Origin: JACDAN01 sp963721345
Lineage (GTDB): Bacteria > Actinomycetota > Thermoleophilia > Gaiellales > Gaiellaceae
Assembly: GCA_963721345.1 (NCBI GenBank)
Contig: CAVRIT010000001.1
Coordinates: forward strand, 1,488,001 to 1,552,000
Direction of reading: 5' to 3'
DNA: 64,000 nucleotides
Below are positions 42,432 through 49,780 of this stretch, one piece after another; within the stretch, counting starts at the first letter, position 1; each line of letters starts with the position of its first letter. The position numbers and the translations under genes are program-made. The notes under the pieces are model-generated. The model saw nothing but the letters and a program-made list of their open reading frames with translations, made no database searches and was not told where the DNA came from.

Positions 42432-44452
42432 CCGAGCACGCCCAGCGGGTGGCGTGGCACCCCGCGCGGCCTCGCTTCCGCCCGCTGCGCCTCGTCCTCT
42501 CGGGACTCACGGCGGCGGCGGCGCTGCTGGGCGCTGCGGCAATCGTCCCCGGCGTCGCGGCCGAGACCTTCTGGGGGGCGCTCGCGGTCGCGATCGTCGT
42601 GGCCGTCCTGAATGCCTGCCTGCCGCCGGTCATCGCGTCGCTGCGCCTGCCGTTCACGCTCGCGCTCGGCTTCGTGATCGTCCTGCTCGTCGACGCCGCG
42701 ATGCTCTGGTGGGCCTCGGAGCTCGTCGCCGACACGTTCACCGTCGACTCGTTCTGGTGGGCGCTCCTCGCCGCGCTCGTCGCCTCCGCGTTCAGCCTCG
42801 TGCTCGAGGTCGTGTTCGGCTCGAACGACGACGACACGTACACGCTGCGAGTGACCCAGCGGATCGCCCGGCGATCCGGTGAGCGCGTCGAGACCGACGT
42901 GCCCGGGATCGTGTACCTGGAGATCGACGGGCTTGCTCTCCCGGTGCTCCGGCGGGCGATGCGGGACGGCAGCTGCCCGACGCTCGCCCGCTGGCTCGCG
43001 GAGGGGACACACCGCCTAGCCGAGTGGGAGACCGATCTGTCGTCGCAGACGGGTGCGAGCCAGGCGGGGATCCTGCTCGGCTCGAACGACGACATCCCCG
43101 CGTTCCGCTGGGTGGAGAAGGAGACCGGCCGGCTGATGACCTGCTCCGCGCCGGCGGACTGCGCCGAGATCGAGGGGCGCCGGCCCGGCCCGGGTCTCCT
43201 CGTGAACGGCGGCGCCAGCCGCGGCAACCTTCTCTCGGGCGGCGCGGAGCACGTCATCCTCACCGTCAGTCGCATCGACGCCGAGAAAGGGGCGAATCCC
43301 GGCTACCGCGTCTTCTTCGCGAACGGATTCAACGTCACGCGCGCGCTCGTGCTCTTCACCTGGGAAGGGTTGCTCGAGCTCGTGGCGGCGGCGCGTCAAC
43401 GCCGCCGGGACGTTCGCCCACGCGGACACCGTGGCGGCGTCTACCCGTTGATGCGGGCTGCGCTCTGCGTCGTCGTCCGCGACCTGATCGTCTACGGCGT
43501 CCTCACGGACATGATGAAGGGCCGCCCCGCGATCTACGCGACCTTCTCGAGCTACGACGAGGTCGCCCACCACTCGGGCCTCGAGCGCATCGACACGCTC
43601 GAGGCGCTGCGCAAGCTCGACGAGCAGCTGGGGCGGATCGACCGGGCTCGACCCTATGCGCCGAGGCCCTACGAGCTCGTCGTCCTCTCCGACCACGGCC
43701 AGACTCAGGGAGCGACCTTCAAGCAGCGGAACGGGTACTCGCTCGAGGACCTCGTGCAGCGCTCGGTGAGCACGGGCGACGTGCGGGGCATCGCCGGTGG
43801 AGACGAGCAGCACGCTCTGGTCGGGCTCGCGGTGCAGGAGGCGGGCGGGCCGTCCCGCAAGCGGAAGCAGCTGAAGAACGTCGTCGGGGACAGGAAGGTC
43901 GTCGTGCTCGGCTCCGGCAACCTCGGTCTCATCTATCTCATGGACGAGCCGCGACGGCTACTCCGAGAGGAGATCGACGAGCGCCATCCCTCGCTCCTGC
44001 CCGCGCTCCGCGATCACCCGCACATCGGCTGGGTGCTCGTCCGCTCGGAGGGGGACGGCCCCGTCGTGCTCGGTCCGCGCGGCGCCCGCTATCTCGCCGA
44101 CGGCAGAGTCGAGGGAGAGGATCCCCTGGCCCCGTTCTCTCCGCGCGCCGGCCGGCATCTGCTTCGGACCGACGGTTTCGACCACGTCGCGGACATCATG
44201 GTCGGGAGCTTCTACGACCCAGTCCTCGACGAGGGGTGCGCGTTCGAGGAGCTGATCTCGTTTCACGGCGGCCTCGGCGGCCCCCAGACCCAGGCGTTCA
44301 TCCTCTATCCGTCCACGCTGCCGCCCGTGCACGAGCCGGTCGTGGGCGCCGGCGCCGTCCACGAGGTCCTCGTGGACTGGCGCGAGCACCTCCAGGGTTC
44401 ACCTCGAGTGAAAGGAGCACCCAATGTGTCGCTGGCTCGCGTACTTCGGTGA
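42428..44452 (+). CDS. Holin-4-type membrane domain fused to a phosphodiesterase/phosphatase
   Basis: 674 residues. The first ~130 residues carry four helices of the phage holin 4 family (AIVPGVAAETFWGALAVAIVV in part; VLNACLPPVIASLRLPFT). Then an alkaline-phosphatase-superfamily domain begins with VPGIVYLEIDGLALPVL and includes SSYDEVAHHSGLE and the metal-site LSDHGQTQGATF. The usual catalytic Thr/Ser is probably in DLSSQTGASQAGIL. It may hydrolyse a lipid-linked phosphoester; the fusion with a flippase-like neighbour suggests lipid or teichoic-acid-like substrates, an inference. Overlaps both neighbours. Confidence 0.88.
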   Translation: MTEHAQRVAWHPARPRFRPLRLVLSGLTAAAALLGAAAIVPGVAAETFWGALAVAIVVAVLNACLPPVIASLRLPFTLALGFVIVLLVDAAMLWWASELVADTFTVDSFWWALLAALVASAFSLVLEVVFGSNDDDTYTLRVTQRIARRSGERVETDVPGIVYLEIDGLALPVLRRAMRDGSCPTLARWLAEGTHRLAEWETDLSSQTGASQAGILLGSNDDIPAFRWVEKETGRLMTCSAPADCAEIEGRRPGPGLLVNGGASRGNLLSGGAEHVILTVSRIDAEKGANPGYRVFFANGFNVTRALVLFTWEGLLELVAAARQRRRDVRPRGHRGGVYPLMRAALCVVVRDLIVYGVLTDMMKGRPAIYATFSSYDEVAHHSGLERIDTLEALRKLDEQLGRIDRARPYAPRPYELVVLSDHGQTQGATFKQRNGYSLEDLVQRSVSTGDVRGIAGGDEQHALVGLAVQEAGGPSRKRKQLKNVVGDRKVVVLGSGNLGLIYLMDEPRRLLREEIDERHPSLLPALRDHPHIGWVLVRSEGDGPVVLGPRGARYLADGRVEGEDPLAPFSPRAGRHLLRTDGFDHVADIMVGSFYDPVLDEGCAFEELISFHGGLGGPQTQAFILYPSTLPPVHEPVVGAGAVHEVLVDWREHLQGSPRVKGAPNVSLARVLR

Positions 44453-45284
44453 CCCCATCGCGATCGACACGCTCGTCCTCCGCCGGCAGAACTCACTGAT
44501 CGACCAGAGCCTCCATTCGCGGCAGGGAGCGACGCCGACGAACGGCGACGGCTTCGGGATCGGCTGGTACGACGAGCTGGGCGGGATGCCCGGCGTGTAC
44601 CGGAGCGTCCATCCGGCCTGGAACGACCGGAATCTCCGCGAGCTCGCCGCGCACATCCGCTCTCCGCTCTTCTTCGCGCACATCCGTGCCTCTACCGGCA
44701 CCGCGGTGCAGGAGACGAACACGCACCCGTTCCGTCACGGGCGTTGGTTGTTCATGCACAACGGGCTCGTGCGGGAGTTCCCGCGGATCCGGCGCGATCT
44801 GCTGCTCGCGGTGGAGCCGGCGTTGATCCCCGAGATCGAGGGGTCGACGGACTCCGAGCTCCTCTTCTACCTGGCACTGACGTTCGGTCTCGAGGAAGAC
44901 CCGGTCGCCGGGCTCGAGCGGATGGCCGGCTTTGTCGAGGACGTGGGGGAGCGACACGAAATCGAGCACCCGCTGCAGATGTCCGTCGCCGTGACCGACG
45001 GGGAGCGGATCATCGCCGCGCGTTACTCGAGCGAGCACGAGTCGCGCTCGCTCTACTTCAGCACCGACGCTCGCTCCTTGAAGGCGCTGTACCCGGACGT
45101 CGAGGAGCTCCAGGCGCTCTCGGACGAGGCGCGAGCGGTCGTCTCCGAGCCGCTCGGCGACCTCGAAGGGGCCTGGAACGAGGTGCCCGAGTCCTCGATC
45201 GGGATCGTCCAGGAAGGCGAGGACGAGCTGCAGCCGTTCGTGCCGCGGAGGGCTGCGGCGCTGAGCGTGCCGGCGCCGGTCTAG
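44424..45284 (+). CDS. Class II glutamine amidotransferase (EgtC/YafJ-like)
   Basis: 286 residues. Cys2 (MCRWLAYFGDP) is the N-terminal nucleophile; GDGFGIGWY, RASTGTAVQETNTHPF and FMHNGLVREF complete the Ntn-hydrolase glutaminase site. There is no synthetase domain, so it may act alone as a gamma-glutamyl hydrolase, as EgtC and YafJ do. Its start overlaps the preceding gene by 29 bases. The stop shares CTAG with the convergent MBL gene. Confidence 0.92.
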   Translation: MCRWLAYFGDPIAIDTLVLRRQNSLIDQSLHSRQGATPTNGDGFGIGWYDELGGMPGVYRSVHPAWNDRNLRELAAHIRSPLFFAHIRASTGTAVQETNTHPFRHGRWLFMHNGLVREFPRIRRDLLLAVEPALIPEIEGSTDSELLFYLALTFGLEEDPVAGLERMAGFVEDVGERHEIEHPLQMSVAVTDGERIIAARYSSEHESRSLYFSTDARSLKALYPDVEELQALSDEARAVVSEPLGDLEGAWNEVPESSIGIVQEGEDELQPFVPRRAAALSVPAPV

Positions 45285-46021
45285 AGCTCCAGTGACTCGC
45301 CGGGGTGGAGGACCCGGACCTCCACCTCGGGAGCGGCCTCGGCGGCGAAGGCGGCGAACCGCTTGCCCGGCTCGGTGAGGTAGCTCGGTTCGAGTCTGCT
45401 GATCCCGAGGGGGTGGAGCACGCCCCAGTGCATCGGGACGGCCATCCGTGGGCGGATCAGGCGGAGCGCGTCGGCGGCGCGGCGGGGGTCGAGGTGGCCC
45501 GCGCCGAGGCGCGGTCCCCAGCCGCCGATCGGCAGCAGGGCGAGATCGAGGTCGTCGGAGGCAAGCTCGGCCATCTCCGGGAAGACGTCGGTATCGCCAG
45601 CGAAGTAGAGCTTGTGGCTGCCCTCGAGGACGAATCCGAGCGGGGTCGTCCGGAAAGGGCCGGGCATCCGTCCGTGGTGTGCCTTCGTGGCTCGCACGCC
45701 GACGCTCCCGAGCAGGGTCGATTCCCCCGGGTGAAGCTCCGCGACGTTGGCGAACCCGCGTCGCCGCACTCGCTTGGCGGTCCCGGGCGGCCCGATCACG
45801 AGCACCTCGCGGTCGAGCTGTGCGAGTGAGCGCGGGTCGAAGTGGTCACGGTGGAAGTGAGAGAGGAGCACGGCGTCGAGCCCGTCGGTAAGCGCGGGAT
45901 CTCTGGCCCTGCGGCGCGCGCCGAGAAACGTCACGCGGTCGCGGAGCAGCGGATCGGTCAGAAAACGGGTGCCGTCGAGCTCGATCAGCACCGTCGCATG
46001 TCCGACCAGCGTCACCCGCAT
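45281..46021 (-). CDS. MBL-fold metal-dependent hydrolase (UlaG-like)
   Basis: 246 residues. HATVLIELDGTRFLTDPLL, LSHFHRDHFD (the HxHxDH metal site, near residue 56), KAHHGR and YFAGDTDVFPEM are the landmarks of the UlaG/RNase Z-like branch; PMHWG supplies the last histidine. Substrate unknown; related enzymes cleave lactones, phospholipid amides (NAPE-PLD) or RNA. Divergent from the zinc-ribbon gene. Confidence 0.92.
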   Translation of the reverse strand: MRVTLVGHATVLIELDGTRFLTDPLLRDRVTFLGARRRARDPALTDGLDAVLLSHFHRDHFDPRSLAQLDREVLVIGPPGTAKRVRRRGFANVAELHPGESTLLGSVGVRATKAHHGRMPGPFRTTPLGFVLEGSHKLYFAGDTDVFPEMAELASDDLDLALLPIGGWGPRLGAGHLDPRRAADALRLIRPRMAVPMHWGVLHPLGISRLEPSYLTEPGKRFAAFAAEAAPEVEVRVLHPGESLEL

Positions 46022-46030
46022 CCGCCGGCC

Positions 46031-46036
46031 ACCGTA
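46031..46036 (-). promoter_or_regulatory. -10 element of the MBL hydrolase gene
   Basis: TACGGT on the minus strand, nine bases before the ATG at 46021. Confidence 0.35.
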
Positions 46037-46051
46037 TCGCGGTCACCCAGC

Positions 46052-46057
46052 TAAGGT
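46052..46057 (+). promoter_or_regulatory. -10 element of the zinc-ribbon gene (leaderless)
   Basis: TAAGGT ends six bases before the GTG at 46064. Confidence 0.45.
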
Positions 46058-46063
46058 CGGGTC

Positions 46064-46342
46064 GTGGGCAAGGCCGGGAACTGGCTGAAGGAGGAACGGC
46101 GCAAGACCCTCGGCGACTGGGTCGCCGTCTGCCTCAGGTGCGGGTTCGCGCAGCGCTACTTCGAGCAGTGGGAGGCGGAGCTGCCGGCCGAGTGTCCGCA
46201 GTGCTCGGGCGAGCTGCGGCACCGCTGTCCGGGCTGCGGCGCGCGGTTCGACTCCGCCTTCGCGGTCGAGTGCCTGGAGTGCGGCGGGGAGCTGAGACCG
46301 GCCGAGCTCTTCGGCACGCCGATCCGCAAGCCCGGCCGCTAG
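46064..46342 (+). CDS. Zinc-ribbon protein, unknown function
   Basis: 92 residues with four CxxC pairs: CLRCGF, CPQCSGEL, CPGCGARF and CLECGGEL, implying two zinc ribbons. GTG start. The stop shares CTAG (46339-46342) with the convergent ASCH gene. No enzyme motif. Confidence 0.78.
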   Translation: MGKAGNWLKEERRKTLGDWVAVCLRCGFAQRYFEQWEAELPAECPQCSGELRHRCPGCGARFDSAFAVECLECGGELRPAELFGTPIRKPGR

Positions 46343-46704
46343 GCCGAGTTCTTGATCTCGGAGAAACGGATGATGGTGACCGTGTCCTCCGCGCCGATCG
46401 GCCGGTTGTAGAGCTGGCCGAGCCAGTTCGCCATCTCGTCGGGCCGGCGGATCTCCGGGTTGTCGTGCTCGATCTCACGCGGCGACAGGTCGGCGAGCTG
46501 CTTCACGTCCACCTTGTCGATCACCGCGTCGAAGACCTTCTCGCGTGGGCCGAAACGGGCGCCGACGAGCACCTGGACGACCATGCCCTTCTTGTACTTC
46601 GCGGACTTGTCGCCCAGCCGGATCGTCGCGGTCTTCCGCCGGTTGCGCAACTGGTCCACGACCAGGGGTGAGTAGAAATTCAGGGCGTACATCGGTTCGG
46701 CCAC
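46339..46704 (-). CDS. ASCH-domain protein
   Basis: 121 residues. LNFYSPLVVDQLRNRRKTATIRLGDKS carries the ASCH-domain KTxTxR-type motif, and the following beta strands (VVQVLVGARFG, TVTIIRFSEI) fit the PUA-like fold. ASCH proteins bind RNA or hydrolyse modified nucleosides. GTG start at 46704 or ATG at 46692. Confidence 0.82.
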   Translation of the reverse strand: MAEPMYALNFYSPLVVDQLRNRRKTATIRLGDKSAKYKKGMVVQVLVGARFGPREKVFDAVIDKVDVKQLADLSPREIEHDNPEIRRPDEMANWLGQLYNRPIGAEDTVTIIRFSEIKNSA

Positions 46705-46717
46705 CGAGGCCGCCGGA

Positions 46718-47158
46718 TCATACGGGCTTGTCCATCAACACCGCCAGTGCCTTCCTTGCCATGTCCTTCTCGCCGCGGTAGGCAAGCAGGCGCGGGGCGT
46801 CTTCGAGAGGGAACCAGCGAGCCTCGGCGACCTCGTGGCGGAACGCGGCCGGGACGTCGTCGATGCGCCCGCGCCGGTAGCGCACGAGGTAGAAGCTCAC
46901 GACCTTGAAGATTCGCCGGCCGCCACGCGTGTAGACGTAGCGCACGTCGCCGAGCTTGCCCGCGGAGACGCCCTCGAGCCCGGTCTCCTCCGTCACCTCC
47001 CGCAGCGCCGTCGCCTCGGGGTCCTCTCCCCGTGCGATGTTCCCTTTCGGCAACGCCCAGGTGCCTTTCCGCCTGCCTCCGGGACGGATTGCGGCAAGCC
47101 ACCAGCGGCCCCGTAGACGGCGGACGACCACGGCTCCGGCGGAGAATTCGCTGGGCAC
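46718..47158 (-). CDS. Nudix hydrolase
   Basis: About 146 residues. The Nudix box is complete: GNIARGEDPEATALREVTEETG matches Gx5Ex7REUxEExGU in family notation (only spans up to 20 residues are adjacent to the box core REVTEETG). WALPKG just before it is typical of (di)nucleoside polyphosphate hydrolases. The chosen start is GTG at 47158 (VPSEFSAGAVVV), fitting the domain N terminus; a longer frame would run into the groES promoter. Divergent from groES. Confidence 0.88.
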   Translation of the reverse strand: MPSEFSAGAVVVRRLRGRWWLAAIRPGGRRKGTWALPKGNIARGEDPEATALREVTEETGLEGVSAGKLGDVRYVYTRGGRRIFKVVSFYLVRYRRGRIDDVPAAFRHEVAEARWFPLEDAPRLLAYRGEKDMARKALAVLMDKPV

Positions 47159-47162
47159 CCCT

Positions 47163-47179
47163 CGGTTTGTAACAAACCG
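47163..47179. promoter_or_regulatory. Palindrome CGGTTTGTAACAAACCG between nudix and groES genes
   Basis: Perfect eight-base arms around one central A, just upstream of the groES -35 and four bases from the Nudix start. Looks like a dimer-binding operator; the factor is unknown. Confidence 0.45.
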
Positions 47180-47190
47180 GTGCGTGCTGG

Positions 47191-47220
47191 TTGCACAGAG
47201 GCTCAGAACGCCGGTAGAAT
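47191..47220 (+). promoter_or_regulatory. groESL promoter
   Basis: TTGCAC (47191-47196), 18-base spacer, TAGAAT (47215-47220), followed at once by CIRCE. Good match to the vegetative sigma consensus. Confidence 0.75.
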
Positions 47221-47224
47221 GCGC

Positions 47225-47249
47225 TGGCACTCCACCCCCATGAGTGCCA
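47225..47249 (+). promoter_or_regulatory. CIRCE operator (HrcA site) of groESL
   Basis: TGGCACTC, nine bases, GAGTGCCA: the CIRCE inverted repeat with the standard N9 spacer, immediately downstream of the -10. HrcA bound here would block groESL until heat or unfolded protein titrates GroEL. hrcA itself is not in the window. Confidence 0.93.
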
Positions 47250-47287
47250 AGTACTGTCACAAAGTCTGTGAACGAGGAGGTAGGTTG

Positions 47288-47629
47288 ATGGAATTGCAGC
47301 CTTTGGGCGACCGCTTGATCGTCGAAGCCCTCGAAGACGAGGAGACGACGGCCAGCGGCATCGTCCTACCGGACACGGCGAAGGAGAAGCCGCAGCGCGG
47401 CCGCGTCCTGGCCGTCGGCCCCGGTTCCCGCAACGACCGCGGTGAGCTCATCCCGCTCGAGGTGTCGAAGGGCGACGAGATCGTCTTCTCCAAGTACGGC
47501 GGGACCGAGTTCAAGCTCGGCGCCGAGGAGTACCTGATCCTGCGGGAGTCCGACGTGCTCGCGAAGGTCGCGGGCGGCGGCTCGAAGTCCGGATCCAAGA
47601 AGAAGGAGCTGGCTGGCGCGAGCGCCTAG
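47288..47629 (+). CDS. groES: Co-chaperonin GroES
   Basis: 113 residues. LQPLGDRLIVEALEDEETTA and SGIVLPDTAKEKP (the mobile loop that docks GroEL) are canonical; VGPGSRNDRGELIPL and FSKYGGTEFKL follow. The C terminus has an unusual basic tail of some 18 residues (GGGSKSGSKKKELAGASA) beyond the normal end. GAGGAGG precedes the ATG. In operon with groEL. Confidence 0.97.
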   Translation: MELQPLGDRLIVEALEDEETTASGIVLPDTAKEKPQRGRVLAVGPGSRNDRGELIPLEVSKGDEIVFSKYGGTEFKLGAEEYLILRESDVLAKVAGGGSKSGSKKKELAGASA

Positions 47630-47652
47630 CCACGAAACGGAGGAATACGCGA

Positions 47653-49278
47653 ATGGCACACAAGGAGCTCAAGTTCAACGAGGAGGCACGCCGCGCGCTC
47701 GAGCGGGGCGTGAACATCCTCGCGGACGCAGTGAAGGTCACGCTCGGCCCGAAGGGCCGCTACGTCGTCCTCGACAAGAAGTTCGGCGCGCCCACGATCA
47801 CCAACGACGGCGTGACGATCGCACGTGAGATCGAGGTCGAGGACGTCTTCGAGAACCAGGGCGCGCAGCTCGTCCGCGAGGTCGCGACGGCGACGAACGA
47901 CGTCGCCGGCGACGGGACGACCACGGCGACCGTTCTGGCTCAGGCGATCGTGCGCGAAGGCCTGAAGAACGTGGCCGCCGGCGCGAACCCGATGGGGATC
48001 AAGCGCGGCATCGAGGCGGCGGTCGACGCGGTCGTCGAGAACCTCAAGAAGCAGTCGAAGGAGATCTCGGGCAAGGAGGACATCGCCCGGGTCGCGTCCA
48101 TCTCGTCGCGCGAGCGCGAGATCGGTGACGTCATCGCCGAGGCGATCGACAAGGTCGGCAAGGACGGCGTCGTGAACGTCGAGGAAGGCCAGACCTTCGG
48201 TCTCGAGCTCGAGTTCACGGAGGGCATGCAGTTCGACAAGGGCTACCTGTCGCCCTACATGATCACCGACGCCGAGCGCATGGAGGCCGTGCTCGACGAT
48301 CCGTACATCCTGGTCGCGAACCAGAAGATCGGAGCCGTCAAGGACATCCTGCCGGTGCTCGAGCAGGTCATCCAGCAGGGTCGTCCGCTGCTGATCGTGG
48401 CAGAGGACGTCGAGGGTGAGTCCCTCGCGACCATCGTCGTCAACAAGCTCCGGGGCACGTTCACGGCCGTTGCCGTGAAGGCACCGGGCTTCGGCGATCG
48501 CCGCAAGCGCATGCTCGAGGACATCGCGATCCTCACGGGTGCCGAGGTGATCACCGAGGAGATGGGCCTGAAGCTCGAGAACACGAAGGTCGACCAGCTC
48601 GGCAAGGCCCGCCGTGTCGTGATCGACAAGGACTCGACCACGATCATCGACGGCGCCGGCGACGCCGACGGGATCAAGGGCCGGATCAAGCAGCTGAAGT
48701 CGGAGATCGAGAACACCGACTCTGACTTCGACCGCGAGAAGCTCCAGGAGCGGCTCGCGAAGCTGGCCGGCGGCGTTGCGGTGATCAAGGTCGGCGCCGC
48801 GACGGAGACGGAGATGAAGGAGAAGAAGCACCGCGTCGAGGACGCCGTGCAGGCCACCCGGGCCGCCCTCGAGGAGGGCATCGTCCCGGGCGGCGGTGTC
48901 GCGCTGCTCAACGGTGCCGAGTCGATCAACCTCGACAAGCTCGAGGGCGACGACCGCACCGGCGCGAACATCATCGTTCGGGCGCTGGAGGAGCCGATCC
49001 GCCAGCTCGCTGCGAACGCGGGCCTCGAGGGCTCCGTCGTCGTGGACAAGGTGCGGAACGCGCAGCCCGGCCACGGCCTGAACGTCGACACCGGAGAGGT
49101 CGAGGACCTGGTCAAGGCCGGGATCATCGACCCGACCATGGTCACGCGCTCGGCGCTGCAGAACGCCGCGTCGATCGCCAAGAACATCCTCACCACCGAG
49201 GCCGTCGTGGCCGAGGCGCCCGAGAAGCAGCCGGCGATGGCCGGCGGCGGGATGCCGGATATGGGCGGAATGATGTAA
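47653..49278 (+). CDS. groEL: Chaperonin GroEL
   Basis: 541 residues, normal length. VTLGPKGRYVVLDKKFG, the ATP-site DGTTTATVLAQAI and ...GIVPGGGVALL are typical, and the protein ends in the flexible GGM-rich tail (MAGGGMPDMGGMM). Only one groEL copy is visible here, paired with groES under CIRCE. A hairpin terminator begins four bases after the stop. Confidence 0.98.
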   Translation: MAHKELKFNEEARRALERGVNILADAVKVTLGPKGRYVVLDKKFGAPTITNDGVTIAREIEVEDVFENQGAQLVREVATATNDVAGDGTTTATVLAQAIVREGLKNVAAGANPMGIKRGIEAAVDAVVENLKKQSKEISGKEDIARVASISSREREIGDVIAEAIDKVGKDGVVNVEEGQTFGLELEFTEGMQFDKGYLSPYMITDAERMEAVLDDPYILVANQKIGAVKDILPVLEQVIQQGRPLLIVAEDVEGESLATIVVNKLRGTFTAVAVKAPGFGDRRKRMLEDIAILTGAEVITEEMGLKLENTKVDQLGKARRVVIDKDSTTIIDGAGDADGIKGRIKQLKSEIENTDSDFDREKLQERLAKLAGGVAVIKVGAATETEMKEKKHRVEDAVQATRAALEEGIVPGGGVALLNGAESINLDKLEGDDRTGANIIVRALEEPIRQLAANAGLEGSVVVDKVRNAQPGHGLNVDTGEVEDLVKAGIIDPTMVTRSALQNAASIAKNILTTEAVVAEAPEKQPAMAGGGMPDMGGMM

Positions 49279-49281
49279 GGG

Positions 49282-49308
49282 CGTGGGGGAACCCCTGGTT
49301 CCCCCACG
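49282..49308 (+). terminator. groESL terminator hairpin
   Basis: Twelve-base perfect stem with a three-base loop, directly after the groEL stop. Part of the left repeat copy. No T-tract. Confidence 0.6.
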
Positions 49309-49344
49309 GACCCCCTCCTTGACCACGGGGGTTTGGTTTGATCG

Positions 49345-49377
49345 GGGACGGAGCCGGCGCAGCGCCTGCTCCGTCCC
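49345..49377 (+). terminator. Second hairpin in the left repeat copy
   Basis: GGGACGGAGC and GCTCCGTCCC around a 13-base loop that can itself pair (GGCGC/GCGCC), followed by TTGTCTTTG. Possible back-up terminator. Confidence 0.5.
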
Positions 49378-49571
49378 TTGTCTTTGTGTGTTGTGTGCCT
49401 CCCGCCGGGCTAAGCCCGGCTCCGGCGGCGGATCGCCGCTTGCGCCACGGCGTTCTTGGGTGTGTTCACCCGTTCGGGGGAGTGTGGGCCTTCCGCGCCC
49501 GCCGATACCTGGGGCACCCACCTCCCCCACCCCTCATGAAGCGGCCCGATTGGGGTCGCTTCCTGAAGACA

Positions 49572-49607
49572 AAGAGGCCTGGCGATGTGCCAGGCCTCTT
49601 CGTTTTT
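49572..49607 (+). terminator. Strong rho-independent terminator
   Basis: AAGAGGCCTGGC-GATGT-GCCAGGCCTCTT followed by CGTTTTT. Best intrinsic terminator of the window, oriented with groEL but 290 bases downstream, between the two repeat copies; this implies a transcript reaching or starting in the gap. Confidence 0.85.
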
Positions 49608-49622
49608 CGGCAGTCGGGTTAG

Positions 49623-49778
49623 GGCGATCGGCCGCCGGAGCGCGGCTTGGCCGCGCGGGAGGCTCACAGACCCAAAGACCGTTGGACGCTAGTGCGCTGT
49701 GGCGGCTCCGTCCGCGGTGGTATCTCGCCTCCGCTGGCAAGGAGGGGGTCCGTGGGGGAACCAGGGGTTCCCCCACGC
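49623..49778 (-). repeat. Palindromic repeat element, right (inverted) copy
   Basis: Reverse complement aligns over its whole length with 49281-49437: the outer ~42 bases are nearly identical (hairpin plus GGACCCCCTCCTTG), as are CGGACGGAGCCG, GTCTTTG, GCCTCCCGC and GCTCCGGCGGC; the middle has diverged. Its outer hairpin (49751-49777) ends three bases from the stop of the next minus-strand gene, so it can terminate that gene. Confidence 0.65.
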
Positions 49779-49780
49779 TC

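Larger units (their letters stand above)
49281..49437 (+). repeat. Palindromic repeat element, left copy
   Basis: A ~157-base element starting with a perfect 12-base hairpin (CGTGGGGGAACC-CCT-GGTTCCCCCACG, 49282-49308, also the groEL terminator), then GGACCCCCTCCTTG, a second hairpin (49345-49377) and a third palindrome GCCGGGC-TAA-GCCCGGC. Inverted and diverged copy at 49623-49778; ends match best. Confidence 0.65.

Noticed and set aside
44399..44412. TTCACCTCGAGTGAA before the glutaminase gene as an eighth regulon palindrome
   Set aside because: The core is 13 bases with GAGTGA, there is no second half-site 17 bases on and no -10 at the right distance; the gene overlaps its upstream neighbour and is operonic.
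45733..45744. CCCCCGGGTGAA inside the MBL hydrolase gene as a regulon box
   Set aside because: Lies in coding sequence (the HPGES segment), lacks the TCACC arm and the downstream -10.
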